64,000 nucleotides of DNA from NCBI GenBank assembly GCA_963728825.1, contig CAVSLA010000004.1:496001-560000 (forward strand). The letters are read 5' to 3'. Each line of letters opens with the position of its first letter. The stretch's first letter is position 1. The position numbers and the translations under genes were made by a program. Below the pieces are notes generated by a model. The model ran no database searches, was not told where the DNA came from, and saw only the letters and a list, made by a program, of their open reading frames with translations. Positions 7,548-17,090 of the stretch are shown piece by piece. Source of the DNA: CAVREM01 sp963728825. Its GTDB lineage: Bacteria > Acidobacteriota > Vicinamibacteria > Vicinamibacterales > CAVVIG01.

Positions 7548-10500
7548 ATGGGTTGTGATATCGATTTCACGAGCGGCGAAGTGTCTCACCGTCGCGTGGA
7601 CGTCGACCTTCCAGGTGTCATGCCGGTCGAGTTCACGAGGCGATACTCGTCGCATCTGGTGGAGCAGTCCGGCGTACTCGGCGCCGGGTGGACGCACAGT
7701 CTGGACGTTTGGGCGATTACCGCAGACGCCGGCGTCACAATCCACGACGGCCTGAACACACCGAGACTTCTCCCCTGGGGCGAGTGCGACGGCGTCAAGG
7801 GCCCGCGTGTGGACCCAATTCCAGACGGGCTGAGGCTCTTGTTTCCCGACTTGTCGGAATGGGTGTTTACGCGGACCGGGATGACGGCGGGAGGCCGGGC
7901 GGACCTGTCGAGCCGCCGCGACCGGTGGGGCAACACGCTAACGCGGCACTACGACGGCGGCCGGTTGGTCAGGATCGTCGACGCCGACGGCCGGATCCTG
8001 CGGCTGGACTACGGTCGCGGCGACTTCCTTTCGCAAATCAGCATCGCGCATCGTGATTATCAGCCAGAACCTGTCATGCTGGCGCGCTTCGAGACCGATC
8101 GCAATGGGGATCTTGTCGCCGCGCTCGATCAGGCCGGCTTCGCGGAAGCGTACGTCTACGTCAATCACTTGATGATCGGCTGCAGGAACAAGAATGGTGG
8201 AATTGTTCACTATGCCTACGACGACGACCGCAGGTGCCGGCGATCATGGCGCGACGACGGCTCCCTGAACCATCGGTTCGATTACGACGTGAAAGGGAAA
8301 CGCAGCGTCCTGTCGGACTCGTATGGGCATCGCATGGTGCAAATGCTGAACGACCGCGGGCTCGTGGGCAGGCAGATCGATTCCATTGGCAATGCCCGTG
8401 AGGTCGCGTACGACCCGGCCGGTCGCTTCATCGCGATCACCGACGACCTCGGCACCGTGGGTCAGACCGAATCGTACGACCCCATCACGCGCCGGCTTTG
8501 GAATGCGAACGGGGCTGGCGAACAGAGCGTGACCCAGTTTGACGAACGCGGCCGCGTTGTTCGCCGCTTCAACGAAGCTCCGTGGTCGCTCTCGTACACC
8601 TATAACGCCGCCGGACAAGTCGAGTCGATTACCAGCGGGCAGGGGTACGGTATCACGTTCGAATACGACGAGAGCGGCCGGACGAGGCGCGTCATTGGAT
8701 CAGATGGCTACGTCGTGCGATTGGAGTTCGAACACAACGGTCTTCATCAGAAAGTGCTCGACGCCGACGGGCTGATCGAGGAGCTTCTGTTCGACGTCAC
8801 CGGCAATCTGGTGACGCACAGAGACTCCAGGGGTGTGATTCGGCACTTCGAGTACGCGGGTCAGGACATCTTCGTTTCCGAAACCCTCGCCGATGGACGC
8901 CGGACAACATACCGGCACGACGCCGAGGGAAATGCCACCGCCGTCGTCGATCCGGCGGGGAACGCGCGGCACTTTGCCATCGACGCGTTCGGCAAGGTGA
9001 TCGGCGAGACCGATCCGCTGGGGCAGACGGTGCGCTACGAATACGATCTGGAGGACCGGCTGCAGGCGGTCGTCAACAAGAAAGGCGATCGCTTCGAGCT
9101 GGAGCACGATGCTACCGGTAACGAAATCGCCTGCCGTTTTTTCGAGGGCGACGTGCAGCGTGCCGAGTACGACGTCAGAGGACGTCGGACGCGCATCACC
9201 CATCCGGACGGTGGAGTGACGACGGTCGAGTACGACGGCGAAGATCGGATCGTGCGCGTGGTGCGCTCGGACGGCACTGTGCACGCGCTCTCTCGTGATG
9301 CCGTCGGCCGGGTGACCAGCATTGCCAGCGAGCGCCCACGTCCCGGTGGCGCCGAGACGTCCGAGATGTTGATCGCCTATGACGCCAACGATTTCGTGAC
9401 TCGCGAAGAACACGACGAACGCTGGATTGAGCACGATTACGACCCGCTCAGGCACCCCATGGCCGTACGCGACAGCTGGGGGACGGAAACCGTGTACCGT
9501 CGCGGTGCGCGCTATCGCCTGGAGAGCGTCGAGGAAGACGGCCGTTTGTTCAGCGTCCGCTGGAACGCGGCGGGATACTTACAAGCGCTCGCCTATCCGA
9601 ACGGCATGACACAGGTGTGCGACGTCGATCGTTATGGCCGATTGCTGCAGCGAGATGTCCTCGGAGCGGATGGAAGGCTTCTGGCGCGGCGGACGTTTCA
9701 ATACGATCCAGCCGACCGGCTGATTGCCTCTACTGACACTCGCGACGGGACGGTACGCTATGCGTACGATCGCGCCGGCCGCCTCACCTCGGTGTCGGAC
9801 GAGAACGGTGCCGTGGCCGAATCGTATGCGTACGACGCCAACGACAATCTGGCGGCCGCGCATTGGGGTGGGGCGGCAGTTAGCGTCGGCGACCAGGTCG
9901 TTCGGAGCGGTGACTCGACGTTCGAGTACGATGCACGTGGCCGGATGATCCGCCGCCTCCGCGGAGGGGACCGCTGGACCTTCGAGTGGGATGGTGACGA
10001 CCAATTGACCCGCGTGCTGCGGAACGACGTCTTCGTGGCGTCCTACTCGTACGATCAGCTTGGGCGGCGTCTGCAGAAAATAACGGCAGAGGGGACGACC
10101 GAGTTCATGTACGACGAGTTCGCCAACCTGCGTGCCGAACGCCACGGTGACCTGACGATTCGCTACGTTTACCTGCCAAATTTCGATGCGCCGATTGCCT
10201 GCCACGTCGGCCCCGACTGGTTCTTCTACACTTTCGATCAGCTCGGCATGCCGACCGAAGTGTGGAACGAGCAGGGCGCCCTCGTCTGCCGCCTGCGGAA
10301 GGAAGCCTATGGAACCGGCCGTCAGCTGGCCGACGTCGCCGGCACCGCTCCGCCGCTGCCTTTTCTATTTCCGGGTCAGTACCTTCGATCCGGAGACTGG
10401 CCTCTGCTACAACATGTTTCGTTATTACAACCCGTTGACCGCGAGCTTCATCAGCCGTGACCCGCTCTCCATCCGGGCCCGCGAGAACCACTATGTGTAC

Positions 10501-10995
10501 CCGCGCGATCCGGTGAGCTGGATGGACCCCGACGGGCTGGCTGCGCTGACGTTCGAGTGCAAAGATACGAAAGAGTGCAAGTGGGACGACATGGACTGCG
10601 CCAAACATGTGGCGCGGCTGAAGGCGCAACAGTTCAAACGCGACGCCGAGGCGGGCTTCCGCAAGTGCTCGAAGTGTCCGCGTTCTAAGCAGCGCGACTA
10701 TTACAAGGACACCTGCGGCGGTAGCCCGCCCGACACCCATCAAGTGGACCACCTCCACGATTTGCAGGCTGGCGGCGCCGATAAGTGCTGCAAGAATCTC
10801 GTTGCCATTCCCAAAGAGATCAACAATTGCCTGGGCAGCGTAATCAGAAACCTGCTCAGTGAAGTGGGCACGCGGTGCAATTCGGGCACGACGGTGTCCA
10901 TAATCGGTTGTAGCGGCGGGAAATGCAAAGACCCCGCAAAAGCGTACATTCGGCCGCCAACACAGAATTGCGAAGACAGCACTCCGAAGTGCTGA
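7548..10995 (+). CDS. rhs: Rhs-family polymorphic toxin with Cys-rich HNH-like tip (frameshifted near 10383)
   Basis: An Rhs protein of about 1,150 residues if one frameshift is corrected. The N-terminus has the DUF6531-type opening (DIDFTSGEVSHRRVDVDLPG). Residues about 90-900 are dozens of YD repeats (YEYDLEDRLQAVVNKKG, FEYDARGRMIRRLRGG). The Rhs core box spans the break: PFLFPGQY ends in the first frame at 10382, and FDPETGLCYNMFRYY continues one frame over from 10384. One extra base in TACC explains it. After WMDPDGLA a toxin of about 150 residues follows, holding 13 cysteines and an HNH-like HQVDHLHDLQAGG...KNLVAIPKEINN motif, probably a nuclease. Start ATG 7548 has GGAG 8 bases upstream. 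The Rhs shell would encapsulate and autocleave the tip. Confidence 0.85.
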
Positions 10996-11027
10996 ACCAC
11001 GGCGATCGATGATCACAGGGTGTCTGC

Positions 11028-12671
11028 ATGCCTAGAGTGTCCGATTCGCGCTCGAAGCGCGCGTCCCGCAGCGGTGTCGCGGAGCGCATTCGCAAGCTCG
11101 TCACCGAGATTCTCGAGCTTCGGTACAGCGTCGGCGCGAGCGGAATGCAGCTCGGTGGACCAGCGACCCAGGTGCAAATCGCCAGCGCCGAGCGCAGGGC
11201 GAAGATGAAGTTTCCTCGCTCCTACCGCACGTACCTGGCGATGCATAATGGCTGGCTTGGGTTCTGGCCGGACTGGAGCCTTCTTGGCGTCAGTGGCCGG
11301 ATTACCGACGAGATGCGCCGCGATGTCAGCCAATCTCTGCAGCTCGCCAAACACGCCATCGATAACGACGCCGAAATAGACGATCGGGAGCCGTCAGAGG
11401 CATGGGCGGCTCTCGAACGCGCCGAGCGTCGGACCCCGAATGTCATCCATCCGCTTCGTCATCTGGTTCTCGGCACCGACTTCAACGGCGGCCTTCTCCT
11501 GTTCGATCGCAATCGTCTGCGCAGTGGAGAACCCCAAGTCGTGGCGATCCACAACGGACACCTTGAACAGCGCTGGAGGAGCTTCGAGCATCTGCTCGCC
11601 GCGGCACGAGACGACCTGCGCAAGTCCGTCTCGAGGACCCAGCCAGCGACGTGGAAGCCACCGCGCGCTGCTCGCCGCGCTGCTGTGCGCGAGAGGGTGA
11701 CCTCGACGCCTATCGCCCGAGCGCTCGTGAGTGTCGCGAGAGATACGAGCGCGCACGCAGCGTGGCGGCTCGTCTCTGCTTCAGCCGACGGGACACTGAT
11801 GGTCTGGGATCCAATCAAAGCCAAGGTTGCAAAGACACTCAAAGGACACACCCGCGCCAAGTATGGGGTCCTCGGCGTTCGCGGCGCTCCGGACGGCAGG
11901 CGGGTAGCGTCGTGGGGCGACGACCGGACCATCCGCCTTTGGGATCCCCACTCCGGCAAGGCGATCGCCACGCTCGTCGAAGCGGAACGGTGGGTGCGGG
12001 GCGTGGCCTTCCACCCACGGGAGCAGCTCTTAGCCGCGATCGTCGACGATCGGATCACCGTCTTCGACCTGCGTGACGAGGCGACAGTTCTCGATATTCC
12101 TGAGAGCAGCTCCGCCGCCGGCGTGCGGCCGCGCGCCGCGCTGCAGTTCAGCCCCAGCGGGGCCGAGATCGTCTGCGTCGCAGGTTCGACGATCGTGGAG
12201 GTGTTCGATGCAGCGAGCGGCAAGCGCCTGCGCGAGTGGAGTGTCGCTCCCGCTCGGGAGTTAGTCTACGACGCCGGAAATCTCAAACCGAGTCCCAGAG
12301 GTCAGCTCTTTGGTTTTACCTACAAGAACTATGTCTGCCTGAGCACGAGCAAGGACGGGAAGGCTAAGCGTCGGCTCGATATGCGAAACGCCGTTTACAG
12401 TTTCGCATGGATGCCAACGGGCGAGGAAATTGCCGTCGCCACAACCGCGGGAATCGCATGCTGGACGGTTAGCGGGGAGCAGAAGTGGTCGCAGCCGCTG
12501 AAGAAATCCGATGGGAGTCCCGCAGCCATCACCTGCGGACCGGATGGCATCATGGCCGAGGGAGGATCGGCGAAAGTGATTCGTCTGAGGAACGCGGATT
12601 CCGGCAAGCAGGTTGCGAGCCTGAAAGGGCATGGCCGCGCCGTGACCGATCTCGATTACTTCTTGGTGTGA
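11028..12671 (+). CDS. SUKH (SMI1/KNR4) immunity-type domain fused to WD40 repeats
   Basis: A 547-residue cytosolic protein 32 bases after the Rhs stop. Residues about 40-200 match the SUKH/SMI1-KNR4 fold: IASAERRAKMKFPRSYRTYLAMHNGW, then a LRHLVLGTDFNGGLLLFDR strand and RSFEHLL. The rest carries WD40-type repeats (SADGTLMVWDPIKAKVAKTLKGH, SWGDDRTIRLWDPHSGKAIATL, VASLKGHGRAVTDLDYF). SUKH proteins are established immunity proteins against nuclease-type polymorphic toxins, so this is the likely antitoxin for the Rhs tip. A SUKH-WD40 fusion is unusual; the propeller may add binding surface or a sensing role. No signal peptide. Confidence 0.8.
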   Translation: MPRVSDSRSKRASRSGVAERIRKLVTEILELRYSVGASGMQLGGPATQVQIASAERRAKMKFPRSYRTYLAMHNGWLGFWPDWSLLGVSGRITDEMRRDVSQSLQLAKHAIDNDAEIDDREPSEAWAALERAERRTPNVIHPLRHLVLGTDFNGGLLLFDRNRLRSGEPQVVAIHNGHLEQRWRSFEHLLAAARDDLRKSVSRTQPATWKPPRAARRAAVRERVTSTPIARALVSVARDTSAHAAWRLVSASADGTLMVWDPIKAKVAKTLKGHTRAKYGVLGVRGAPDGRRVASWGDDRTIRLWDPHSGKAIATLVEAERWVRGVAFHPREQLLAAIVDDRITVFDLRDEATVLDIPESSSAAGVRPRAALQFSPSGAEIVCVAGSTIVEVFDAASGKRLREWSVAPARELVYDAGNLKPSPRGQLFGFTYKNYVCLSTSKDGKAKRRLDMRNAVYSFAWMPTGEEIAVATTAGIACWTVSGEQKWSQPLKKSDGSPAAITCGPDGIMAEGGSAKVIRLRNADSGKQVASLKGHGRAVTDLDYFLV

Positions 12672-12707
12672 ACGCCACGGAGGCTGCCTGATCACTCCAA
12701 AGATAAG

Positions 12708-12872
12708 ATGACCGCGAAGTACGTCCTGGCGGCGTTTGCGGTCTTCTTTGTCATCGCCGCGCTCGGGCGCTGGCCCAACGGCCGCCGGGCGTCTAACATC
12801 CAACGGAAGGTTTGGTTAATGATCGCGGCGATTTTCGGCGTCGTCAGTACCTGGCTCTGGTTGCGCGTCTGA
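12708..12872 (+). CDS. Tiny two-helix membrane protein
   Basis: A 54-residue protein (ATG 12708, TGA 12870-12872) predicted from two hydrophobic helices, YVLAAFAVFFVIAALG and VWLMIAAIFGVVSTWLWL. They are joined by a short basic loop, RWPNGRRASNIQRK. There is no strong ribosome binding site. It sits between the SUKH-WD40 gene and a predicted amidase effector and has similar codon use. It could be an immunity protein or a holin-like element for the following enzyme, or simply a small hypothetical protein. No family recognised. Confidence 0.5.
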   Translation: MTAKYVLAAFAVFFVIAALGRWPNGRRASNIQRKVWLMIAAIFGVVSTWLWLRV

Positions 12873-12900
12873 ATTCGTTTCGATTGTCGGAGTTAATTTC

Positions 12901-13533
12901 ATGGGACACGGGCTCGATCCCGCACCAACCAATGACCTCGGTCCAGGAATCGTCATCGACGATGGCACGACGGTCCGCACCGAGTCGCCCACGCCCGGAC
13001 CGGTCGGGATGGATTCCGGGAGCGGTGGCTCCAACAAGAGTCCAGCCAGCATCGCGCAGCAGATCATGAACTTTGCCAACCAGCGCATGGGGACCAGTCA
13101 CGGCGACGGTCAGTGCTTCACGCTCGCCGACGATGCGCTGAAGAATGCCGGCGCGAAAAGCGCAGCCGACTTCGGCAAGGTCACCAAGGACGCCGACTAC
13201 GTCTGGGGTGCGGCAGTGAAGAGGACCGACGTCAAGCCGGGCGACGTCGTTCAACTGCGCAGCTATCGCTTCGACCGCAAGGTCGAAACCAATAATCCCG
13301 ACGGCTCAGGGTCGGAAACCGAGGACTTCCAGGAGCGCCCGCACCACACCGCCATCGTCGAACAGGTGAACAGCGACGGATCGATGACCGTGCTCGAGCA
13401 GAATGCCCCGGAGGGCTCGCCTGTCGTGCGCAACAAGCTGTTCTTCTCGGGCGGGACGAGCGAGAGCGGCAATACCAAGACGACCATCAAAGTGAAGGGG
13501 ACGATTCGGTTCTACCGTCCTCAAGCGCGCTGA
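12901..13533 (+). CDS. CHAP/NlpC-like papain-fold enzyme, candidate T6SS amidase effector
   Basis: A 210-residue protein from ATG 12901 with GGAG 8 bases upstream. After a flexible Pro/Gly/Ser N-terminus (residues 1-48) comes a papain-fold pattern. It has GDGQCFTLADDAL with nucleophile candidate Cys72, then YVWG and KPGDVVQLR, PHHTAIVEQV with catalytic His candidates 148-149, and TVLEQNA with a polar third residue near 168. CHAP/NlpC enzymes cleave peptidoglycan peptides or cross-links. No signal peptide is present, consistent with delivery by the T6SS rather than Sec. The tiny membrane gene upstream or the small gene downstream could encode its immunity protein; neither is proven. Confidence 0.65.
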   Translation: MGHGLDPAPTNDLGPGIVIDDGTTVRTESPTPGPVGMDSGSGGSNKSPASIAQQIMNFANQRMGTSHGDGQCFTLADDALKNAGAKSAADFGKVTKDADYVWGAAVKRTDVKPGDVVQLRSYRFDRKVETNNPDGSGSETEDFQERPHHTAIVEQVNSDGSMTVLEQNAPEGSPVVRNKLFFSGGTSESGNTKTTIKVKGTIRFYRPQAR

Positions 13534-13567
13534 GCACTCGAGTCAGCGACAAGGGCAGCAACGAGCC

Positions 13568-14017
13568 GTGGATCAGCGGGACTACTGGCGCAAGGTCGCC
13601 ACCGATTTCTATCGCATATTCGCGCCCGATCGGATCGGTGAAGTCGCCTTCATCGACTTCAATTATCCGGTGCGCGACGTCCGGATCGAGAAAGGCACGC
13701 GATTGGCGGGGTTCAAGGATCCCCGCGTGTCGCCATTGAAGACGACGTTCTTCTGCGTTCCAGGCACGCCGATCGACATCCTCGGCGTCCACCCCATCGG
13801 CAACCTGAAGACGAACCCGAAGGCCACCCACAAAGTCCTGAACGAATACGAGGTGCTGGTGACAATCCCGCATGCGCTGGAATCGGTCTGCGCCGACGGT
13901 ATTGACGCCTGGTCCGAGAACGGCCGCGCGCATCCAGTGGCCGGCGGCGGCTGGCGGTACAAGGTTCCGCAGCCGCCGCGCTATCTGCGGTACACGACGC
14001 CGTTTCCGCAACGGTAA
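13568..14017 (+). CDS. Hypothetical protein, possible TNT/ADP-ribosyl-type toxin domain
   Basis: A 149-residue protein with a GTG start and no strong ribosome binding site, last gene of the T6SS island. The order 'VRIEKGTRLAGF ... FFCVPGTPIDILGV ... YEVLVTIP ... AWSENGRAHPVAGGGWRYKVP' resembles the layout of standalone TNT (NAD glycohydrolase) and ART-like polymorphic toxin domains, which end in a GGG-(Q/W)-Y strand. This is a weak pattern match; it could equally be an immunity or hypothetical protein. No signal peptide. It starts 34 bases after the amidase-like gene, so the two may be expressed together. Confidence 0.4.
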   Translation: MDQRDYWRKVATDFYRIFAPDRIGEVAFIDFNYPVRDVRIEKGTRLAGFKDPRVSPLKTTFFCVPGTPIDILGVHPIGNLKTNPKATHKVLNEYEVLVTIPHALESVCADGIDAWSENGRAHPVAGGGWRYKVPQPPRYLRYTTPFPQR

Positions 14018-14175
14018 CGTTTCGTTAAGCCGAAACACTATTCACTTTGAACCCATCGATGAGCTGAGAGGCTGGCTCCTCGATGGTATCGTCTCGCAAC
14101 CCGTCGTCTCGTCGCGTCAGGTCGGGCTGAGTTGAGGCGGAAGGGCGTTTTCGCCCGATGTCCACGGAGGAGCGT
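14018..14175. other. Gap between T6SS island and envelope genes
   Basis: 158 bases without a gene. A weak GTTTCG-TTAAGC-CGAAAC hairpin at 14019-14036 follows the last T6SS-island gene directly and may end transcription, although no T-run follows. No convincing promoter hexamers were found before the barrel gene. Confidence 0.3.
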
Positions 14176-15435
14176 ATGTCGCGCGTTTGCCGGGCGGCCG
14201 TATTGGCGATCGCCCTGGTGTTGGATGACGCCGTTGCGGGTGCGCAAGAACCCGTCGGGTGCGAGCTCGATGCGCTGGTGATCGCGTGCGAGGCACTCGG
14301 CTCGCCGCGAGCTCAGCTCTTGACGGCCACGACGATCGCCGGCAGCGAAGCCACCGGGCAGGCGCTCTCGCAGGCGATCGCGCTCGAACTCGCAACCGCC
14401 CCGTTTGGGTCATCGTCCGGCGGATTCACGTTCACATTCGAACCGGACACTCGCGCCTGGCAACGCACCGCTGGAACCTTCGGACCGGCCTTTGCCGAGC
14501 GCGCGCTCACCATCGGTCGTGGGCGATTCAGTGCGGGGTTCAATTTTCTCCGGCGGACGTACGACCAATTCGACGAACTGGATCTCGACAACTTCGAAAT
14601 CTTCCGCTTTCAGGGGGGAGCGCTGCCGGTGACCTCCTCGGTGTTCGGCCTGGAGAGCAGCAGCGAGACGCTGGCAGGTTTTGCGCATTACGGGCTGCTC
14701 GATACCGTCGACATTGGGATAGTGGTCCCCTATATCCGGTTTCACATCGCGGGTACCTCGAGTCTGTTTGGATCGGCCAACCAGGAGGTTCAGCGCGTCC
14801 GCATCGATTCATCGGCGTCCGGCTTCGGCGATATCGCGGTGTTCGGCAAGGTCCGGGTGATGGGGTGGGGGCCACAGCCCGCGGCCGGCGCAGACCCTCA
14901 CGGTGGACTGGCCCTCGCCGCGACCGTGCGCCTGCCGACGGGAAGCGAAGATGATCTGCTGGGCCTGGGCGTTACCCGCACGCACTTCCAGGCGATTGCG
15001 TCGGCGACGCTCGGCCGATGGTCGCCGCACGCGAACGTCGGATACGAGCTCTGGAGCGCAGGGATTCCGGTGCCGCGGGACTTCCAGGGTCTCGAGACCG
15101 TCTCAGCGAAGGACCAGGTGCACGTCACCGGCGGAGTTGAATACGAGGTGCATCCGCGCTTCACCATCATCGGCGACGTGCTGAGCCGATATCTGCGCGG
15201 CGCAGGTGGCGTCGGATACCAGGAGTTCATCTTTCCTCCGAACAGACCGAATGTTGCCGGTGCGAGCGCGCTGGTCGCGGTACCCGAGGGCCTGCTGACC
15301 GTGATTGCCGCGCCTGGCATCAAGTGGAACGTATTCGGCAACACGCTGCTGAGTGCCGATCTGCTCATCGCGGTCGCCGGGCGCGGGCTCCGCGACCGGG
15401 TGACGCCGGTCGTGGGCATCGATATCGGCTTGTAA
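14176..15435 (+). CDS. Outer-membrane beta-barrel protein, paralog 1 of 3
   Basis: About 419 residues from ATG 14176, chosen over ATG 14158 because GGAGG lies 5 bases upstream and it opens directly on a signal peptide (RVCRAAVLAIALVL ... AGAQ). The mature part is rich in alternating beta-strands, with GPAFAERALTIGRGRFSAGFNF, a FAHYGLLDTVDIGIVVPYIRF strand pair, LPTGSEDDLLGLGVTRTHF, and a terminal DLLIAVAGRGLRDRVTPVVGIDIGL ending in Leu rather than Phe. It resembles the transporter or phenol-degradation-type (PF13557-like) barrels. Two paralogs lie at 29106 and 46070. It is followed after 30 bases by a BACON lipoprotein. The substrate is unknown. Confidence 0.75.
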   Translation: MSRVCRAAVLAIALVLDDAVAGAQEPVGCELDALVIACEALGSPRAQLLTATTIAGSEATGQALSQAIALELATAPFGSSSGGFTFTFEPDTRAWQRTAGTFGPAFAERALTIGRGRFSAGFNFLRRTYDQFDELDLDNFEIFRFQGGALPVTSSVFGLESSSETLAGFAHYGLLDTVDIGIVVPYIRFHIAGTSSLFGSANQEVQRVRIDSSASGFGDIAVFGKVRVMGWGPQPAAGADPHGGLALAATVRLPTGSEDDLLGLGVTRTHFQAIASATLGRWSPHANVGYELWSAGIPVPRDFQGLETVSAKDQVHVTGGVEYEVHPRFTIIGDVLSRYLRGAGGVGYQEFIFPPNRPNVAGASALVAVPEGLLTVIAAPGIKWNVFGNTLLSADLLIAVAGRGLRDRVTPVVGIDIGL

Positions 15436-15465
15436 TTCGCAGTCCTCGACGCGAAAGGATCCCGC

Positions 15466-17055
15466 ATGCCGTTTTCACGCCGACACCGCGCCAGGCATTT
15501 CTGCCTGCTGCTGAGCATCACAGCAGCGGCCTGCAGCGAGTCGTCGTTTCCGGTGACTCCCACGCCCACGGCAAGAACGCCGCTGGTGACGATGCAGACC
15601 GCCTCGTACCAGGGCTCGATTGTTGGCGGCACCAGTCAGGTGACGTTCTTCAACATGACCCTGATTGCGCGAAGTCTCGGTGCAACGCTTGCAGCGATCA
15701 CGCAGGCACCCGGGACCACTATCGTCTCGGGTCTGTTCGAGACCGGCACTGGAACCGAAGGGACCGTCGACGGAATCGTGGAAGGTACGTTCCAGGACGG
15801 TACCGTACGGCTGACGCTCGCCGTCGTGCACGCGGGCTGCACCGAGCAACGGATCTACACGGGCATCGTCACCGGTTCCGGAGTGGCGCTCACACCCGGT
15901 GAGATCGTCCAATCCTGTCCGGCGAATGCATTGACATTCGCCGTTCAGGCATCCATTCCGACAGCGCCGGCCTGCAGCTATTCGGTGTCGCCCACCACTC
16001 TCACCGCATCTGGCAATGGCGGCCCGAACACTGTGGCGGTCACAACCAGTACTGACTGCCCATGGGTGGCGGAAACAGCAGTCCCGTGGCTCTCCGTGGC
16101 GAGCGCTCCCACCATCAGCGGTTCGGGCTCGGTCGTGCTGATGGCGCAGGCCAACGATGGAACGGCCCGCAGCGGGCTGGCGAGAGTTGCCGGACAGACG
16201 GTCACCGTCGCACAGGGGCCACGGTGCTCGATCTCGATAGCGCCGGCCAGCGCACGAGTGTCAGCAGCCGGAGGGACCCTGACGGTCGCTGTGACGGCGC
16301 CCCAGGGTTGTTCCTGGTCGGCTGATAGCAGCGAACCCTGGTTGACGGCCGCTCCGCGGACCGGCGAGGGATCGGCGAACGTGCAGATCGTCGTGGCCGC
16401 GAACGCCGGCGCACAACGGCAGGGCACCGTGGTCATCGGCGGGCACTTGTTCACAGTCACTCAGGATGCGTTCACGCCGTGTTCGTTCGCCATCTCTCCG
16501 ACGTCCGCGTCCATCGGAACGTTCGGCGGGAGCGGAACGGTCGCGGTGACAGCAGGTGCTGGTTGCAGCTGGAGTGTCGACGTGGGGACGGCGACATGGC
16601 TTGCGGTATCGCCTGCTTCGGGCACCGGCAGCGGCACGGTCACCTATTCCGCGGGACCGAATCTCGGTCCCGCGCGGTCCGCGACCATCACCATCGCGGG
16701 TCAGCCCTTCGGCGTGTTCCAGCAGGGCAACCAGGTCACGATCTCCGTGAACATCACGACGTCAAGCGTCCCCAACGAGCAGTCTGCCGGCACCGTCGAG
16801 TCGATTACGTCGGGAAAACCGGATTTGCGGATACAGTGTTCTGAGTTCGTCGATCGCCCTCAATCGGGAACCTGCGCGACGACGTTCACGATCACCGCGC
16901 CAACCCAGATGACATTCCGCGCGACACCGGATCCGGATTACCCCGGCACGTACGTCCGATGGGGAACATGCGGTATCGGCCCGACGGAGTGCACCCTCGT
17001 CGTCAACAACGGTGGGACCTACTCCATGGAGGTTGAGTTCGCTTACAAGCGTTGA
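15466..17055 (+). CDS. Lipoprotein with three BACON-type domains
   Basis: A 529-residue secreted lipoprotein. The signal peptide ends in a lipobox (LLSITAAAC, acylated Cys about 23). Residues about 165-430 hold three repeats of the BACON type, each with a Cys at CxWsvxxxxxWLxxxxxxG(S/T)GsxxVxxxxxxNxGxxRxGtxxxxGxxfxVxQ (for example CSWSADSSEPWLTAAPRTG, CSWSVDVGTATWLAVSPASG). The C-terminal 90 residues form a Cys-containing beta domain. BACON domains are thought to bind carbohydrate or mucin. It is likely exported with the preceding barrel and may be displayed at the surface. It converges with the kinase gene on the other strand. Confidence 0.8.
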   Translation: MPFSRRHRARHFCLLLSITAAACSESSFPVTPTPTARTPLVTMQTASYQGSIVGGTSQVTFFNMTLIARSLGATLAAITQAPGTTIVSGLFETGTGTEGTVDGIVEGTFQDGTVRLTLAVVHAGCTEQRIYTGIVTGSGVALTPGEIVQSCPANALTFAVQASIPTAPACSYSVSPTTLTASGNGGPNTVAVTTSTDCPWVAETAVPWLSVASAPTISGSGSVVLMAQANDGTARSGLARVAGQTVTVAQGPRCSISIAPASARVSAAGGTLTVAVTAPQGCSWSADSSEPWLTAAPRTGEGSANVQIVVAANAGAQRQGTVVIGGHLFTVTQDAFTPCSFAISPTSASIGTFGGSGTVAVTAGAGCSWSVDVGTATWLAVSPASGTGSGTVTYSAGPNLGPARSATITIAGQPFGVFQQGNQVTISVNITTSSVPNEQSAGTVESITSGKPDLRIQCSEFVDRPQSGTCATTFTITAPTQMTFRATPDPDYPGTYVRWGTCGIGPTECTLVVNNGGTYSMEVEFAYKR

Positions 17056-17090
17056 TGTTCGCTGACCTGTGGTGAACCGGGATTGGATGG

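Noticed and set aside
10350..10400. Programmed ribosomal frameshift in rhs
   Set aside because: No slippery heptamer or downstream stem is evident; the same one-base shift recurs in unrelated genes, so an assembly error is simpler.
14158..14175. ATG 14158 as start of barrel paralog 1
   Set aside because: The ribosome binding site GGAGG lies inside this stretch and serves ATG 14176.
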